The notes beneath the pieces were generated by a model, which saw only the letters and a list, made by a program, of their open reading frames with translations, made no database searches and was not told the origin of the DNA. This document shows positions 31,648 through 41,358 of a stretch of 64,000 nucleotides of DNA, one piece after another. Numbering within the stretch: position 1 is the first letter of the stretch; the number at the start of each line of letters is the position of its first letter. This stretch comes from Pseudomonas entomophila L48 (lineage in GTDB: Bacteria > Pseudomonadota > Gammaproteobacteria > Pseudomonadales > Pseudomonadaceae), in contig NC_008027.1 in assembly GCF_000026105.1 (NCBI RefSeq), positions 1,236,501 to 1,300,500 of the forward strand. The letters run 5' to 3'. Position numbers and translations under genes: made by a program.

Positions 31648-33756
31648 ATGACCAAGACCCTGCATCACCGAGCCTGTCACCTGTGCGAGGCCATCTGCGG
31701 CCTGAACATCGAAGTCACCCATGAAGCCGATGGCCGGGCGCATATCAGCTCGATCAAGGGCGACCCGCAGGACCCGTTCAGCCGCGGCCATATCTGCCCC
31801 AAGGCGGTCGCCCTGCAGGATATCCAGGAGGACCCCGATCGGCTGCGCCAGCCCCATCGGCGTATCGGTGATCAATGGCAGGCGATCGGCTGGGACGAGG
31901 CCTTCGAGTTTGCCGCCGAGCGCCTGTGGGCAGTCCAGCAGGCCCATGGGCGCAATGCCGTTGCGGTGTATCAGGGCAATCCCAGTGTGCACAACTATGG
32001 CTTGATGACCCATAGCAACTACTTCCTGGGCCTGCTCAAGACCCGCAATCGCTATTCCGCCACCTCGGTGGACCAGCTGCCGCAGCATTTGACCAGTCAC
32101 CTGATGTACGGGCATGGCCTGCTATTGCCGATCCCGGATATCGATCACACCGACTTCATGCTCATTCTCGGCGGCAATCCACTGGCGTCCAATGGCAGCA
32201 TCATGACGGTGCCGGATGTCGAGAAACGCTTGAAGGCGCTGAAGGCCAGGGGAGGGCGCCTGGTGGTGGTCGACCCGCGTCGCAGCGAGACGGCGGCGAT
32301 GGCCGACACGCACCTGTTTGTCCGCCCCGGTGGTGATGCGGCGCTGCTGTGCGGGGTATTGCACACCCTGTTCGCCGAAGGCCTGGGCCGTGGCTCGCAC
32401 CTGCCGGTCAATGGGTTGGAGCAGGTGCGTGAAGCCATCGCCCCCTTCGATGCGGGGGCCATGAGTGCGTTGTGCGGCATTGCGCAGGACGATATCCGGC
32501 AACTGGCCCGTGACTTCGCCGCTGCCGACAAGGCCGTGTGCTATGGACGAATGGGTGTTTCCACCCAGGCGTTCGGTTCGCTTTGCCACTGGCTGGTGCA
32601 ACTGATCAACCTGGTCACCGGCAACCTCGACCGTGAAGGGGGGGCGTTGTGTACCGAGCCTGCGGTGGACCTGGTCGCCAGTACTTCGGGTGGGCACTTC
32701 AACCAATGGCAGAGCCGGGTTTCAGGCTTGCCGGAGTACGGGGGCGAGTTGCCGGTCTCGGCCTTGGCCGAGGAAATCCTCGTACCCGGCGAAGGGCAAG
32801 TGCGGGCCCTGGTGACGGTGGCCGGCAATCCGGTGCTGTCCACGCCCAATGGCCGCCGTCTGGACGAGGCGCTTGCAGGCCTCGAATTCATGCTCAGCAT
32901 CGACTTGTACATCAACGAAACCACTCGTCATGCGGATCTGGTCCTGCCGTCGACGTCGGCGCTGGAGAATGATCACTACGATTCCACGTTCAACCTGCTG
33001 GCGGTGCGCAATGTCACCCGTTTTAACCGGGCGATCCTGCCCAAACCTGAAGGCGCTTTGCATGACTGGGAGATTTTCGTCGGTCTGGCGAAGGCTTTCG
33101 CCAACCGGGCTCTGATCGAGCTCAAGGCGACCCTCCCGCCGGCACAGATGATCGACATCGCCCTGCGCAAGGGGCGCCATGGTGACCAGTCGCCGCTGCA
33201 ATTGTCCGTGCAGGCGCTCGACCGACATCCACATGGGCTGGACCTTGGGCCGTTGCGACCGAACCTTGCGGCGCGTCTTGGGACGGCCAGCCAGGCGGTC
33301 GAGGCGGCACCCGCAGTGCTGCTCGCCGATTTGCGGCGCCTTGCCCGGCAGGCGCCGCTCGCTCCCGGGCAACTGCTGCTGATCGGCCGCCGCCATGTAC
33401 GCAGCAACAATTCATGGATGCACAACTTCCATCGGCTGGTGAAAGGCAAGCCACGTCATCAACTGCTGATGCACCCGGACGACTTGCACCAGCGGCAACT
33501 TCAGGATGGTCAGACCGTGCGGGTGCGGTCGCGGACCGGCATGCTCGAAGTGCAGGTCCAGGCCAGCGATGAGATGATGCCAGGCGTGGTCAGCCTGCCC
33601 CATGGCTTTGGCCATGCTCGCCAGGGCGCGCGATTGCAGATCGCCAGTGCGCAGCCAGGCGTCAGCGCCAACGACCTGACCGACGAGTATCTGCGCGACG
33701 GTGTTTCCGGCAATGCCGCGCTAAATGGCGTGCCGGTGGAGGTAGAGGCCGCTTGA
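31648..33756 (+). CDS. Molybdopterin oxidoreductase (bis-MGD, 4Fe-4S)
   Basis: A 702-residue member of the DMSO-reductase superfamily. The N-terminal CHLCEAICGL...GHICPK pattern (CX2CX3CX~27C, residues about 10-50) binds 4Fe-4S. The molybdopterin domain includes GRNAVAVYQGNPSVHN, LILGGNPLASNG and VVDPRRSETAA, and the C-terminal molydopterin-dinucleotide-binding domain spans about residues 570-695 (RRHVRSNNSWMHN). There is no Tat signal, so it is cytoplasmic. No small subunits or maturation genes adjoin it, and the substrate is unknown. A likely terminator follows the stop. Confidence 0.9.
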   Translation: MTKTLHHRACHLCEAICGLNIEVTHEADGRAHISSIKGDPQDPFSRGHICPKAVALQDIQEDPDRLRQPHRRIGDQWQAIGWDEAFEFAAERLWAVQQAHGRNAVAVYQGNPSVHNYGLMTHSNYFLGLLKTRNRYSATSVDQLPQHLTSHLMYGHGLLLPIPDIDHTDFMLILGGNPLASNGSIMTVPDVEKRLKALKARGGRLVVVDPRRSETAAMADTHLFVRPGGDAALLCGVLHTLFAEGLGRGSHLPVNGLEQVREAIAPFDAGAMSALCGIAQDDIRQLARDFAAADKAVCYGRMGVSTQAFGSLCHWLVQLINLVTGNLDREGGALCTEPAVDLVASTSGGHFNQWQSRVSGLPEYGGELPVSALAEEILVPGEGQVRALVTVAGNPVLSTPNGRRLDEALAGLEFMLSIDLYINETTRHADLVLPSTSALENDHYDSTFNLLAVRNVTRFNRAILPKPEGALHDWEIFVGLAKAFANRALIELKATLPPAQMIDIALRKGRHGDQSPLQLSVQALDRHPHGLDLGPLRPNLAARLGTASQAVEAAPAVLLADLRRLARQAPLAPGQLLLIGRRHVRSNNSWMHNFHRLVKGKPRHQLLMHPDDLHQRQLQDGQTVRVRSRTGMLEVQVQASDEMMPGVVSLPHGFGHARQGARLQIASAQPGVSANDLTDEYLRDGVSGNAALNGVPVEVEAA

Positions 33757-33763
33757 ACATCGG

Positions 33764-33790
33764 CAAGGCCGAGCACGCTGCTCGGCTTTC
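33764..33790 (+). terminator. Probable intrinsic terminator after the oxidoreductase
   Basis: A GCCGAGCA / TGCTCGGC stem with a 3-nt loop is followed by a short TTT run. It lies about 10 bp after the stop and before the grxD upstream region. Confidence 0.55.
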
Positions 33791-33847
33791 CGTTACAATG
33801 CGCCACCGTGCCGACGATCACGTCGGAAAGTTCAGCCGAGGTGCTTC

Positions 33848-34183
33848 ATGGATATCATCGAAACAATCAAAGAGCAGATCGCCAACAACACCATTCTGCT
33901 TTACATGAAAGGCTCGCCGAATGCCCCGCAGTGCGGCTTCTCGGCCAAGGCGGCGCAAGCCGTGATGGGTTGTGGCGAGAAGTTTGCCTACGTCGACATC
34001 CTGCAGAACCCGGAAATCCGCGCCAACCTGCCCAAGTACGCCAACTGGCCGACCTTCCCGCAACTGTGGGTCGCCGGTGAGCTGGTTGGTGGCAGCGACA
34101 TCATGAGCGAGATGTTTGCCAACGGCGAACTGCAGACCCTGATCAAGGAAGCTGCCGCCAAGGCCAAGGCTTCCGAGGCCTGA
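33848..34183 (+). CDS. grxD: Monothiol glutaredoxin GrxD
   Basis: A 111-residue Grx4-type glutaredoxin with the CGFS active site (SPNAPQCGFSAKAAQAV) at about residues 30-33, which ligates a bridging 2Fe-2S cluster with glutathione. WPTFPQLWVAGELVGGSDI carries the cis-Pro and glutathione-binding residues. It acts in Fe-S cluster trafficking, fitting the iron-storage genes downstream. A strong terminator follows. Confidence 0.96.
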   Translation: MDIIETIKEQIANNTILLYMKGSPNAPQCGFSAKAAQAVMGCGEKFAYVDILQNPEIRANLPKYANWPTFPQLWVAGELVGGSDIMSEMFANGELQTLIKEAAAKAKASEA

Positions 34184-34198
34184 TCCGGTCCTTGCATG

Positions 34199-34232
34199 CA
34201 AAAAGCCCCGCAATTGCGGGGCTTTTTGTTTT
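34199..34232 (+). terminator. Intrinsic terminator after grxD
   Basis: CAAAAAGCCCCGCAATTGCG pairs with CGGGGCTTTTTG around a small loop and ends in a T-rich run; it starts about 15 bp after the grxD stop. Confidence 0.9.
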
Positions 34233-34255
34233 CTGACGTGATTTGACGCGCGTCT

Positions 34256-34341
34256 CTGTAGGAGCGGCTTTAGCCGCGATCACCCGCGAAGCGGGTGCCC
34301 GAAACCGCGTTGCCGGCATCGCGGCTAAAGCCGCTCCTACG
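34256..34341. repeat. REP pair between grxD and bfr
   Basis: Inverted units of the GGCTTTAGCCGCGA variant with TGTAGGAGCGG and CCGCTCCTAC ends, in the gap between the convergent grxD and bfr genes. Confidence 0.87.
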
Positions 34342-34352
34342 GGCGAGTGGGC

Positions 34353-34826
34353 TTATTCTTCGCCCATCTGCGATTGCAGGTAGTTCTCGATGCCGATCTT
34401 GTCGATCAGGCCCAGTTGAGTTTCCAGCCAGTCGATGTGCTCCTCCTCGGACTCGAGGATGTCTTCGAGCAGTTCACGAGAGCCGAAGTCGCCAACGGTC
34501 TCGCAATGGGCGATGGCGGCCTTGAGGTCGGCGTGGCCCTTCTTCTCGATCTTCAGGTCGCACTCGAGCATCTCTTTGGTGTGCTCGCCGATCAGCAGCT
34601 TGCCCAAGTCCTGGACGTTGGGGATGCCTTCGAGGAAGAGAATACGCTTGATCAGTTTGTCAGCGTGCTTCATCTCGTCGATGGATTCCTTGTACTCGTG
34701 CTTGCCGAGCTTGTTCAGGCCCCAGTCCTCATACATACGCGCATGCAGGAAATACTGGTTGATTGCGACCAGCTCGTTTCCGAGGATCTTGTTGAGATGC
34801 TGGATGACGCTTACGTCGCCTTTCAT
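34353..34826 (-). CDS. bfr: Bacterioferritin
   Basis: A 157-residue haem-containing ferritin that assembles as a 24-mer and stores iron. Ferroxidase ligands Glu18, Glu51 and His54 are present, as is Met52, the axial haem ligand that defines the Bfr (BfrB) class. The ATG at 34824-34826 gives the family start [19 protein letters not shown]; an open frame to 34895 is not supported. The neighbouring bfd encodes the ferredoxin that reduces Bfr to release iron. Confidence 0.95.
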   Translation of the reverse strand: MKGDVSVIQHLNKILGNELVAINQYFLHARMYEDWGLNKLGKHEYKESIDEMKHADKLIKRILFLEGIPNVQDLGKLLIGEHTKEMLECDLKIEKKGHADLKAAIAHCETVGDFGSRELLEDILESEEEHIDWLETQLGLIDKIGIENYLQSQMGEE

Positions 34827-34984
34827 GATGGGGTCCTGCCCTGTGGAAGTTGAGCCAATGAATACAAGTTTGAGCCTGGCTATCCCATGTGTCAAACCTA
34901 AGTTATTGAATAATAAGTGAAATTTAATCGGAATAAGAATGTTTGTGAACCGCGTTATGGCGCTAACTTATTGAATTACAGGCA

Positions 34985-35012
34985 TAAAAAAACCGGACGC
35001 GAGGTCCGGTTC
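34985..35012 (-). terminator. Intrinsic terminator of bfd
   Basis: Read leftwards, AACCGGAC-loop-GTCCGGTT is followed by TTTTTTT. It lies 16 bp after the bfd stop and separates bfd from bfr, which are therefore distinct transcripts. Confidence 0.88.
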
Positions 35013-35028
35013 TTCAAAATCTGATTTG

Positions 35029-35250
35029 TTACGCCGCGTTGAATTCAACGGGGTAGGGCAGCACGGCCTGTTGGCTGAGTTGCAGCTCGGTCAGGGTTTC
35101 ACGCACCACCTGCTTGGCGAGGCAGGCGCACTTGCCACATTGGCTGGCGACATTGGTGGCGGCTCGAACTTCCTTGTAGCTGCAGCATCCTTCGTAGATC
35201 GCATCGCGGATCTGTCCGTCGGTGACACCGACACAGAGACACACATACAT
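35029..35250 (-). CDS. bfd: Bacterioferritin-associated ferredoxin Bfd
   Basis: A 73-residue 2Fe-2S protein with the four cysteines of the Bfd/BFD-like domain (Cys4, Cys6, Cys38, Cys41 in MYVCLC and SQCGKCA). It donates electrons to bacterioferritin haem so that stored Fe3+ is mobilised. A GATAAT-like triple hexamer 39 bp upstream suggests Fur control and induction by iron starvation. Confidence 0.95.
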   Translation of the reverse strand: MYVCLCVGVTDGQIRDAIYEGCCSYKEVRAATNVASQCGKCACLAKQVVRETLTELQLSQQAVLPYPVEFNAA

Positions 35251-35288
35251 AAGGGCTAACCATTGCGGGTTGAGTCGATGGGTTGGAG

Positions 35289-35311
35289 AGTAATGGTAAT
35301 GAGAATGCTTG
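35289..35311 (-). promoter_or_regulatory. Fur-box-like sequence upstream of bfd
   Basis: Three consecutive hexamers AGTAAT-GGTAAT-GAGAAT resemble the GATAAT units of a Fur box. The position, 39-60 bp before the bfd start codon, fits promoter occlusion by Fe-Fur. Confidence 0.55.
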
Positions 35312-35463
35312 TCAAAGCACTTTCTGGAAGTGGCGTCCTTGAGCGACCGGTGGTAGAGATTCGGCCTGTCACCCTAAGCCGTGTATGATGGTCGGCCTTT
35401 GTCGGATTCCGGGTGGGCACGTCTCATCCGGGCAAGGTTTTACCCCTCATCAGGAGAAATCGA

Positions 35464-36066
35464 ATGAGTGTACTCGTAGGCAAAAAAGCCCCTGACTTCA
35501 CCGTACCGGCCGTGCTGGGCAACGGCGAGATCGTCGACAGCTTCAACCTGGCCTCGGCCATCAAGGGCAAGTACGGCCTGGTGTTCTTCTACCCGCTGGA
35601 CTTCACCTTCGTCTGCCCGTCCGAGCTGATCGCCCTGGACCACCGCATCCCTGACTTCCAGGCACGCAACGTGGAAGTGATCGGCGTGTCGATCGACTCG
35701 CACTTCACCCACAACGCCTGGCGTAACACCCCGGTCAACAATGGCGGCATCGGCCAGGTCAAGTACACCTTGGCTGCCGACATGACCCACGAAATCTGCA
35801 AGGCCTACGACGTCGAGTCCGAAGGCGGCGTGGCCTTCCGTGGTGCCTTCCTGATCGACACCAACGGTGTTGTTCGTTCGCAGATCGTCAACGACCTGCC
35901 ACTGGGCCGTAACATGGACGAGCTGCTGCGCCTGGTCGACGCCCTGCAATTCCACGAAGAGCACGGCGAAGTCTGCCCGGCCAACTGGAAGAAAGGCGAC
36001 AAGGGCATGAACGCTTCGCCGGAAGGTGTTGCGGCTTACCTGAGCGAGAACGCTGGCAAGCTGTAA
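35464..36066 (+). CDS. 2-Cys peroxiredoxin (AhpC/TSA family)
   Basis: A 200-residue typical 2-Cys peroxiredoxin. The peroxidatic Cys51 is in DFTFVCPSEL and the resolving Cys171 in EVCPANWKKG; both belong to the Prx1/AhpC subfamily. It reduces H2O2 and alkyl hydroperoxides. The ATG at 35464 follows AGGAGAAA; the frame open from 35413 would add 17 residues absent in the family. The gene is divergent from bfd, fitting a combined iron and oxidative-stress block. Confidence 0.93.
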   Translation: MSVLVGKKAPDFTVPAVLGNGEIVDSFNLASAIKGKYGLVFFYPLDFTFVCPSELIALDHRIPDFQARNVEVIGVSIDSHFTHNAWRNTPVNNGGIGQVKYTLAADMTHEICKAYDVESEGGVAFRGAFLIDTNGVVRSQIVNDLPLGRNMDELLRLVDALQFHEEHGEVCPANWKKGDKGMNASPEGVAAYLSENAGKL

Positions 36067-36079
36067 TTGCCACGCGAAT

Positions 36080-36112
36080 AAAAAAACCGGCCCATGAGGC
36101 CGGTTTTTTTAT
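36080..36112 (+). terminator. Intrinsic terminator after the peroxiredoxin gene
   Basis: AAAAAAACCGGCC pairs with GGCCGGTTTTTTT around a short loop, 14 bp after the stop. The A and T runs on both sides allow function in both directions. Confidence 0.92.
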
Positions 36113-36132
36113 ATCTACGATTGAGCGCCACC

Positions 36133-36222
36133 CTGTAGGAGCCGGCTTTGCCGGCGAACCAGGATGCGCGGTGGCTGGCACCGGCGCTGCCGGTGTTCGC
36201 CGGCGAGGCCGGCTCCTACAGG
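36133..36222. repeat. REP pair between the peroxiredoxin gene and rnt
   Basis: TGTAGGAGCCGGCTTTGCCG on the left and CGGCGAGGCCGGCTCCTACA on the right, an imperfect copy of the CGGCTTTGCCGGCGAA variant. It ends 9 bp before the rnt stop. Confidence 0.83.
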
Positions 36223-36230
36223 GGCGGGGT

Positions 36231-36905
36231 TCAATCGTTGAAATCGCGCCAGCCGCCCATTTCTTTCCAGCGGTTGACGATGCCGCAGAACAGCTCGGCG
36301 GTCTTCTCTGTGTCGTAACGCGCCGAGTGGGCCTCGCGGCCATCAAAGTCGATATCCGCGCTTTGGCAGGCCCGCGCCAATACGGTCTGGCCATAGGCGA
36401 GGCCGGCGAGGGTAGCCGTGTCGAAGCTGGAGAATGGGTGGAACGGGTTGCGCTTGATGTCGTTGCGCGCCACGGCGGCGTTGAGGAAGCCCAGGTCGAA
36501 GCTGCTGTTGTGCCCGACCAGAATCGCTCGCTTGCAGCCGTTGGCCTTCAGGGCCTTGCGCACACCCCGGAAGATGTCGGTGAGCGCACTTTCCTCGCTC
36601 ACCGCCATGCGCAGCGGGTGGTCTAGCTTGATGCCGGTGAACTCCAGTGCGGCCGCCTCGATGTTGGCCCCTTCGAACGGTTCAACCCGGTAGAAGTAGG
36701 TGTGCTCGGGGAACAGGAAGCCTTTCTCGTCCATGCCGATGGTCACGGCGGCAATTTCCAGCAGGGCGTCGGTGGCACTGTTGAAACCGCCGGTCTCAAC
36801 ATCCACCACCACCGGCAGGTAACCGCGGAAACGTTCGGCCATGGGATGGCGCGAGCCGCTGCTGACCTGGCTGTCCTGGTCGTCTTCGTAGAGGTCTTCG
36901 CTCAC
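36231..36905 (-). CDS. rnt: Ribonuclease T
   Basis: A 224-residue DEDD-family 3'-5' exoribonuclease that trims tRNA and other stable RNA 3' ends. The first motif [19 protein letters not shown] holds the Asp and Glu metal ligands; [11 protein letters not shown] is the second Asp motif, and [14 protein letters not shown] the third with His and Asp. Its start overlaps the pyrC stop by 4 bp, so the two are coupled. Confidence 0.95.
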   Translation of the reverse strand: MSEDLYEDDQDSQVSSGSRHPMAERFRGYLPVVVDVETGGFNSATDALLEIAAVTIGMDEKGFLFPEHTYFYRVEPFEGANIEAAALEFTGIKLDHPLRMAVSEESALTDIFRGVRKALKANGCKRAILVGHNSSFDLGFLNAAVARNDIKRNPFHPFSSFDTATLAGLAYGQTVLARACQSADIDFDGREAHSARYDTEKTAELFCGIVNRWKEMGGWRDFND

Positions 36906-37948
36906 GCGTTGTCCTCCAGCAGGCGCCAGCGCAGTTTTTCACCGGCGCGCAGGGGGATCACGGTGTTGTCACCAAAGGGCAGGCTGTCGGGGGCGGTCCA
37001 CTCGTCACGCACCAGGGTGATGGTGTCGGTGTTGCGTGGCAGGCCGTAGAAGTCCGGGCCGTGCTTGCTGGCGAAGCCTTCGAGCTTGTCCAGCGCGTTG
37101 CGTTGCTCGAACGCCTCGGCGTACAGCTCGATGGCGGCGTAGGCGGTGTAGCAGCCGGCGCAGCCGCAGGCGGCTTCCTTGGCGTGCTTGGCGTGGGGGG
37201 CCGAGTCGGTGCCCAGGAAGAACTTCGGATTGCCGCTGGTGGCGGCATCGAGCAGCGCGACCTGATGGGTGTTGCGCTTCAGGATGGGCAGGCAATAGAA
37301 GTGCGGGCGGATGCCGCCGACCAGCATGTGGTTGCGGTTGTACAGCAGGTGCTGGGCGGTGATGGTTGCGCCAACGTTGGCCGGGGCCTCGGTGACGAAC
37401 TGTGCGGCATCGGCGGTGGTGATGTGCTCGAACACCACCTTCAGCGTTGGGAAGCGTTCGACCAGGCGGCGCATGTGCTCGTCGATGAAACGCTTCTCGC
37501 GGTCGAACACGTCGATCTCGCTGCGCGTCACTTCACCGTGCACCAGCAGGGGCATGCCAGTCTCGGCCAGGGCCTCGATCGCCGGGAAGATGTTGTCGAT
37601 GCTGGTCACGCCCGAGTCGGAATTGGTAGTGGCGCCGGCCGGGTAGAGCTTGGCGGCATACACGAAGCCACTGGCCTTGGCCGCGCGGATATCCTCGGGG
37701 CTGGTGCGGTCGGTCAGGTAGAGCACCATCAGCGGTTCGAAACGGCTGCCGGCCGGGCGCGCGGCGAGAATGCGCTCGCGGTAGCCACCGGCCTCGAGGG
37801 CGTTGCGTACCGGCGGTACGAGGTTGGGCATGATGATGGCGCGGGCGAAGGTGCGCGCCACGTCGCCGACGGTATGTTGCAGGACGGCACCATCGCGCAG
37901 ATGGATGTGCCAGTCGTCGGGGCGCAGGAGGGTCAGGCGATCGGACAT
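36902..37948 (-). CDS. pyrC: Dihydroorotase
   Basis: A 348-residue class II dihydroorotase of pyrimidine synthesis. [10 protein letters not shown] carries the first two His zinc ligands, [11 protein letters not shown] the lysine that is carbamylated to bridge the metals, and LLVHGE and [10 protein letters not shown] the other His ligands; [10 protein letters not shown] holds the catalytic Asp. Length matches the active enteric enzyme. It is the first gene of the pyrC-rnt pair and divergent from motY. Confidence 0.96.
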   Translation of the reverse strand: MSDRLTLLRPDDWHIHLRDGAVLQHTVGDVARTFARAIIMPNLVPPVRNALEAGGYRERILAARPAGSRFEPLMVLYLTDRTSPEDIRAAKASGFVYAAKLYPAGATTNSDSGVTSIDNIFPAIEALAETGMPLLVHGEVTRSEIDVFDREKRFIDEHMRRLVERFPTLKVVFEHITTADAAQFVTEAPANVGATITAQHLLYNRNHMLVGGIRPHFYCLPILKRNTHQVALLDAATSGNPKFFLGTDSAPHAKHAKEAACGCAGCYTAYAAIELYAEAFEQRNALDKLEGFASKHGPDFYGLPRNTDTITLVRDEWTAPDSLPFGDNTVIPLRAGEKLRWRLLEDNA

Positions 37949-38078
37949 TGGGGATTCCAGGCGGGTCGAACTCAGAAGCCAATCCTACCGGAAAACCCCT
38001 GTTCAAGCACGGCTATCAAGTTTTCCGACGAGCGACCGATAGCCTTGAGGTAAGCCGTCAGAATCTGTGGAGCCGCCC

Positions 38079-39056
38079 GTGCGCCAGCGTTACCTAGCCC
38101 TGTTCACCCTCGTCGCCAGCTTGCCGGCCGGGGCCCTGACCTTCCAGACCCGCGTGGAGAACGTTGCCTGGAAAGTCGAGGGAGACCAGTTCGAGTGTCG
38201 CCTGATCCAGCCGATCGACGGCTTCGGCAGCGGTGAGTTCGTGCGTCGCGCCGGCGAGCAGCCGACCTTCCAATTGCGTTCGGACAGTAATGTACTGGGG
38301 GCCGGTTCCGCCACGTTGTTGGCGGCGGCAGCGCCCTGGCAACCGGGGCGCGGCGATGTCAACCTGGGTGCTGTGCGCATGGCCCGCACGGGGGTGTTGT
38401 TCACTTCGTCCCAGGGTCAGGCCAGCCGCCTGATCAATGGCTTGCTCGATGGGCGCAGCACGGTGGTGCGCAATTATGCCGGCGAAGGTGGTCGGCCCAT
38501 GGAAGTGCATGTGCTCCCGGTGAGTTTCACCAAGGCCTATGGCGACTACCAGGCGTGCGCCGCGAAACTGTTGCCGATGAACTTCGACCAGATCCGCCAG
38601 ACCCAGGTCGGCTTTCCTGGTGCGGGGATCGAGCTGGACGCTGCGGGGCGTGCCCGTCTGGATGTGGTCCTCGACTACTTGAAGGCCGACCCGTCGGTCA
38701 ACCACATTGAGCTCGACGGCCATTCAGACAACAGCGGAAATCGCCTGACCAATCGTGACACCTCCCGTCGCCGTGCCCTGGCAGTGGCCGAGTACCTGAA
38801 GGCCCATGGTGTGCCGGAAGACCAGATCACCGTGCGTTTCCATGGCGAGCGCTATCCACTGGCCAAGAACAACAGTGCCGCCAACCGTGCGCGCAACCGC
38901 CGAGTGAATATTCAGCTAGACCGCGTGACCCCGGTGGAGAAGCCCGTGGAAAAGCCTGCTGCACCTGCGGTGCCGGCCGCGGCCGCACCGATTCCGGCCA
39001 CGCCTTCTGCGCCTGCCGCAGCCCCCGTGAAACCTGCTACGGCAACCAAGGCCTGA
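38079..39056 (+). CDS. motY: Flagellar motor stator-ring protein MotY (OmpA-like)
   Basis: About 325 residues: a signal peptide ([18 protein letters not shown]), an N-terminal beta domain (about 20-160) that binds the basal body, and a C-terminal OmpA-type peptidoglycan-binding domain (about 165-285: [27 protein letters not shown]), then a Pro/Ala-rich tail. The layout, and the position between pyrC and argG, match MotY of Pseudomonas, which forms the T ring anchoring stators. The GTG at 38079 with GGAG 7 nt upstream is the preferred start; a GTG at 38067 is an alternative. No other flagellar gene is in the window. Confidence 0.85.
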   Translation: MRQRYLALFTLVASLPAGALTFQTRVENVAWKVEGDQFECRLIQPIDGFGSGEFVRRAGEQPTFQLRSDSNVLGAGSATLLAAAAPWQPGRGDVNLGAVRMARTGVLFTSSQGQASRLINGLLDGRSTVVRNYAGEGGRPMEVHVLPVSFTKAYGDYQACAAKLLPMNFDQIRQTQVGFPGAGIELDAAGRARLDVVLDYLKADPSVNHIELDGHSDNSGNRLTNRDTSRRRALAVAEYLKAHGVPEDQITVRFHGERYPLAKNNSAANRARNRRVNIQLDRVTPVEKPVEKPAAPAVPAAAAPIPATPSAPAAAPVKPATATKA

Positions 39057-39088
39057 GTGCGACCACGGGTCGCGCCCTCGACAGTTAC

Positions 39089-39130
39089 TGTCGCTTTGTC
39101 GTCACAAGCTGTCGCCCCATTGTAAATTTT
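39089..39130 (+). promoter_or_regulatory. ArgR-like operator upstream of argG
   Basis: Two TGTCGC hexamers lie exactly 21 bp apart (39089 and 39110) as a direct repeat. The second reads TGTCGC-N8-AA and the first TGTCGC-N8-CA, fitting the 21-bp half-site pattern I recall for P. aeruginosa ArgR. It lies 55-95 bp before the argG start, in the promoter area. Confidence 0.6.
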
Positions 39131-39184
39131 TCGGCAACGTCGGTAGAATCAACGCCTTTCCGTACAATCCCGTGGAGTGATGGC

Positions 39185-40402
39185 ATGGCGGACGTAAAAA
39201 AGGTCGTATTGGCGTATTCCGGCGGCCTTGATACTTCGGTGATTCTCAAGTGGCTGCAGGACACCTACAACTGTGAAGTGGTGACCTTCACCGCTGACCT
39301 GGGGCAGGGCGAGGAGGTCGAACCGGCCCGCGCCAAGGCTCAGGCGATGGGCGTGAAAGAAATCTACATCGACGATCTGCGCGAAGAATTCGTGCGTGAC
39401 TTCGTCTTCCCGATGTTCCGCGCCAACACCGTCTACGAAGGCGAGTACCTGCTGGGTACCTCCATCGCCCGTCCGCTGATCGCCAAGCGTCTGATCGAGA
39501 TCGCCAACGAAACCGGCGCCGATGCCATTTCCCACGGTGCGACCGGCAAGGGTAACGACCAGGTGCGTTTCGAGCTGGGCGCTTATGCGCTCAAGCCCGG
39601 TGTGAAGGTTATCGCCCCGTGGCGTGAGTGGGACTTGCTGTCCCGCGAGAAACTGATGGACTACGCCGAGAAGCACGGCATTCCGATCGAGCGCCACGGC
39701 AAGAAGAAGTCGCCGTACTCGATGGATGCCAACCTGCTGCACATCTCCTACGAAGGCGGTGTCCTGGAAGATACCTGGACCGAGCACGAGGAAGACATGT
39801 GGCGTTGGAGCGTCTCCCCGGAAAACGCCCCGGACCAGGCCACTTACATCGAGTTGACCTACCGCAACGGTGACATCGTCGCCATCGACGGCGTCGAGAA
39901 GTCGCCTGCCACTGTGCTTGCCGACCTGAACCGTATCGGTGGCGCCAATGGTATCGGCCGCCTCGACATCGTCGAGAACCGTTACGTCGGCATGAAGTCC
40001 CGTGGCTGCTACGAAACTCCGGGCGGCACCATCATGCTCAAAGCCCACCGCGCCATCGAGTCGATCACCCTTGATCGCGAAGTCGCTCACCTGAAGGATG
40101 AGCTGATGCCGAAGTACGCCAGCCTGATCTACACCGGCTACTGGTGGAGCCCTGAGCGCCTGATGCTGCAGCAGATGATCGACGCTTCGCAGGTCAATGT
40201 GAACGGTGTCGTCCGCCTGAAGCTGTACAAGGGCAACGTGACCGTTGTCGGCCGCAAGTCTGACGATTCGTTGTTCGATGCCAACATCGCGACCTTCGAG
40301 GAAGATGGTGGTGCCTACAACCAGGCTGACGCGGCAGGTTTCATCAAGTTGAATGCACTGCGCATGCGTATCGCGGCCAACAAGGGGCGTTCGCTGCTCT
40401 GA
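39185..40402 (+). CDS. argG: Argininosuccinate synthase
   Basis: A 405-residue enzyme that joins citrulline and aspartate with ATP, the penultimate step of arginine synthesis. The ATP pyrophosphatase P-loop [18 protein letters not shown] is near the N-terminus; [14 protein letters not shown] and [21 protein letters not shown] motifs are conserved. Type and length (about 400) are standard. It has its own upstream region with an ArgR-like operator and a terminator right after the stop. Confidence 0.97.
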   Translation: MADVKKVVLAYSGGLDTSVILKWLQDTYNCEVVTFTADLGQGEEVEPARAKAQAMGVKEIYIDDLREEFVRDFVFPMFRANTVYEGEYLLGTSIARPLIAKRLIEIANETGADAISHGATGKGNDQVRFELGAYALKPGVKVIAPWREWDLLSREKLMDYAEKHGIPIERHGKKKSPYSMDANLLHISYEGGVLEDTWTEHEEDMWRWSVSPENAPDQATYIELTYRNGDIVAIDGVEKSPATVLADLNRIGGANGIGRLDIVENRYVGMKSRGCYETPGGTIMLKAHRAIESITLDREVAHLKDELMPKYASLIYTGYWWSPERLMLQQMIDASQVNVNGVVRLKLYKGNVTVVGRKSDDSLFDANIATFEEDGGAYNQADAAGFIKLNALRMRIAANKGRSLL

Positions 40403-40417
40403 GTTTGGATGGTGATG

Positions 40418-40447
40418 AAAAACCCGGCCTTGGCCGGGTTTTTTGTT
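40418..40447 (+). terminator. Intrinsic terminator after argG
   Basis: AAAAACCCGGCC pairs with GGCCGGGTTTTTT around a minimal loop, 15 bp after the argG stop. Its mirror symmetry may also end the convergent membrane-protein gene at 40457. Confidence 0.92.
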
Positions 40448-40456
40448 GCCTGTTGC

Positions 40457-40984
40457 TCAGCTTGGGTGATGGATGTTCGGGGGCGTTTCGAGATTGCCCT
40501 GCATGGGGCTGACCTTGAACTGGATGCATGTGCGTGTATCCAGGTTGTACAACGTCCAGCGCCGGGCCGCTCGAACCGGGCGATTGATCAGGCGCAGTAC
40601 CTGGTTCTCGATCAGCTTGCGGCTGTCCGGGCCGGAGATTGCAATGACCATGGGTTCTTCGCCTGGCTCAGGTGGCTTCTCGGCACTGGTTCGGGGAGCC
40701 AGGTTGTCGGGAGGTGTACTGGAGGTCTGGGAGGGTGATGCTTTGTCTGGAGTATGGCAGGGCGCAGGCGCATCGTGCTTGTCGGGGGCGAACAACGTAT
40801 TGCTGTTGAAATTGAGCGTCAGGAAAAACAATACCGTCAGAAAAAACGGAAATCCCACCAGAAACCATGTGTAGATGGTCTGACTACTTTCGCTCAGGAA
40901 TGGCAGCGAAGCCAGTGCTGAGGCTTCGATGACTCCGGCGAATACGGCGATGAGGGCCAGTGGGCTGATTGATTCTTGACTCAT
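40457..40984 (-). CDS. Hypothetical two-helix membrane protein
   Basis: A 175-residue protein that I do not recognise. Two hydrophobic segments (about residues 8-28 and 38-60) are followed by a Pro/Ser/Lys-rich linker (about 65-112) and a soluble C-terminal part of about 60 residues (VIAISGPDSRKLIENQVLRL, CIQFKV). The shape suggests a small inner-membrane protein with a cytoplasmic tail. Base composition is somewhat less GC-rich than its neighbours. It is convergent with argG and divergent from the response-regulator gene. Confidence 0.7.
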   Translation of the reverse strand: MSQESISPLALIAVFAGVIEASALASLPFLSESSQTIYTWFLVGFPFFLTVLFFLTLNFNSNTLFAPDKHDAPAPCHTPDKASPSQTSSTPPDNLAPRTSAEKPPEPGEEPMVIAISGPDSRKLIENQVLRLINRPVRAARRWTLYNLDTRTCIQFKVSPMQGNLETPPNIHHPS

Positions 40985-41358
40985 GATAAGTGCCTGCGAT
41001 GGGTATGGCTCATCAGTAGTCTGTTTGACAGCACAGGATCAGTTGGTGCTGGTTCCTTGTGAGGAAAACCGACTTATCGATTCATGGATTTGAATATTCT
41101 GCGTGGGAAGTTGAAGTTTCCTGCGCAGAGTGTAATTGATTTGCGATTTTATCCCGTCCACGCCAGTGCTATTTTTTTAACGCTGCAGCCTGCAGGGGGC
41201 ACGCCCTTGAGTATCGGGGGATGCATGTAGGAAATTTCCTTAAATGGAGTAAGTAGTTTCTTGGAATGTCTCTGCCAAGGAAACCGTTGCATAAAGCGTT
41301 GCGATGTTCGGTTATGGTGGAGTGTCGTAATTAAAAATAACGAAACAATGGATATCGC
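40985..41358. other. AT-richer intergenic region before the response regulator
   Basis: This 374-bp stretch is clearly lower in GC than the rest of the window. It should contain the promoters of two divergent genes. An imperfect inverted repeat (GTTTC-TTGG ... CCAAGGAAAC) lies at about 41256-41285, 75-100 bp before the regulator start, and could be an operator. A small frame on the minus strand crosses it but has no gene-like features. Confidence 0.4.
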
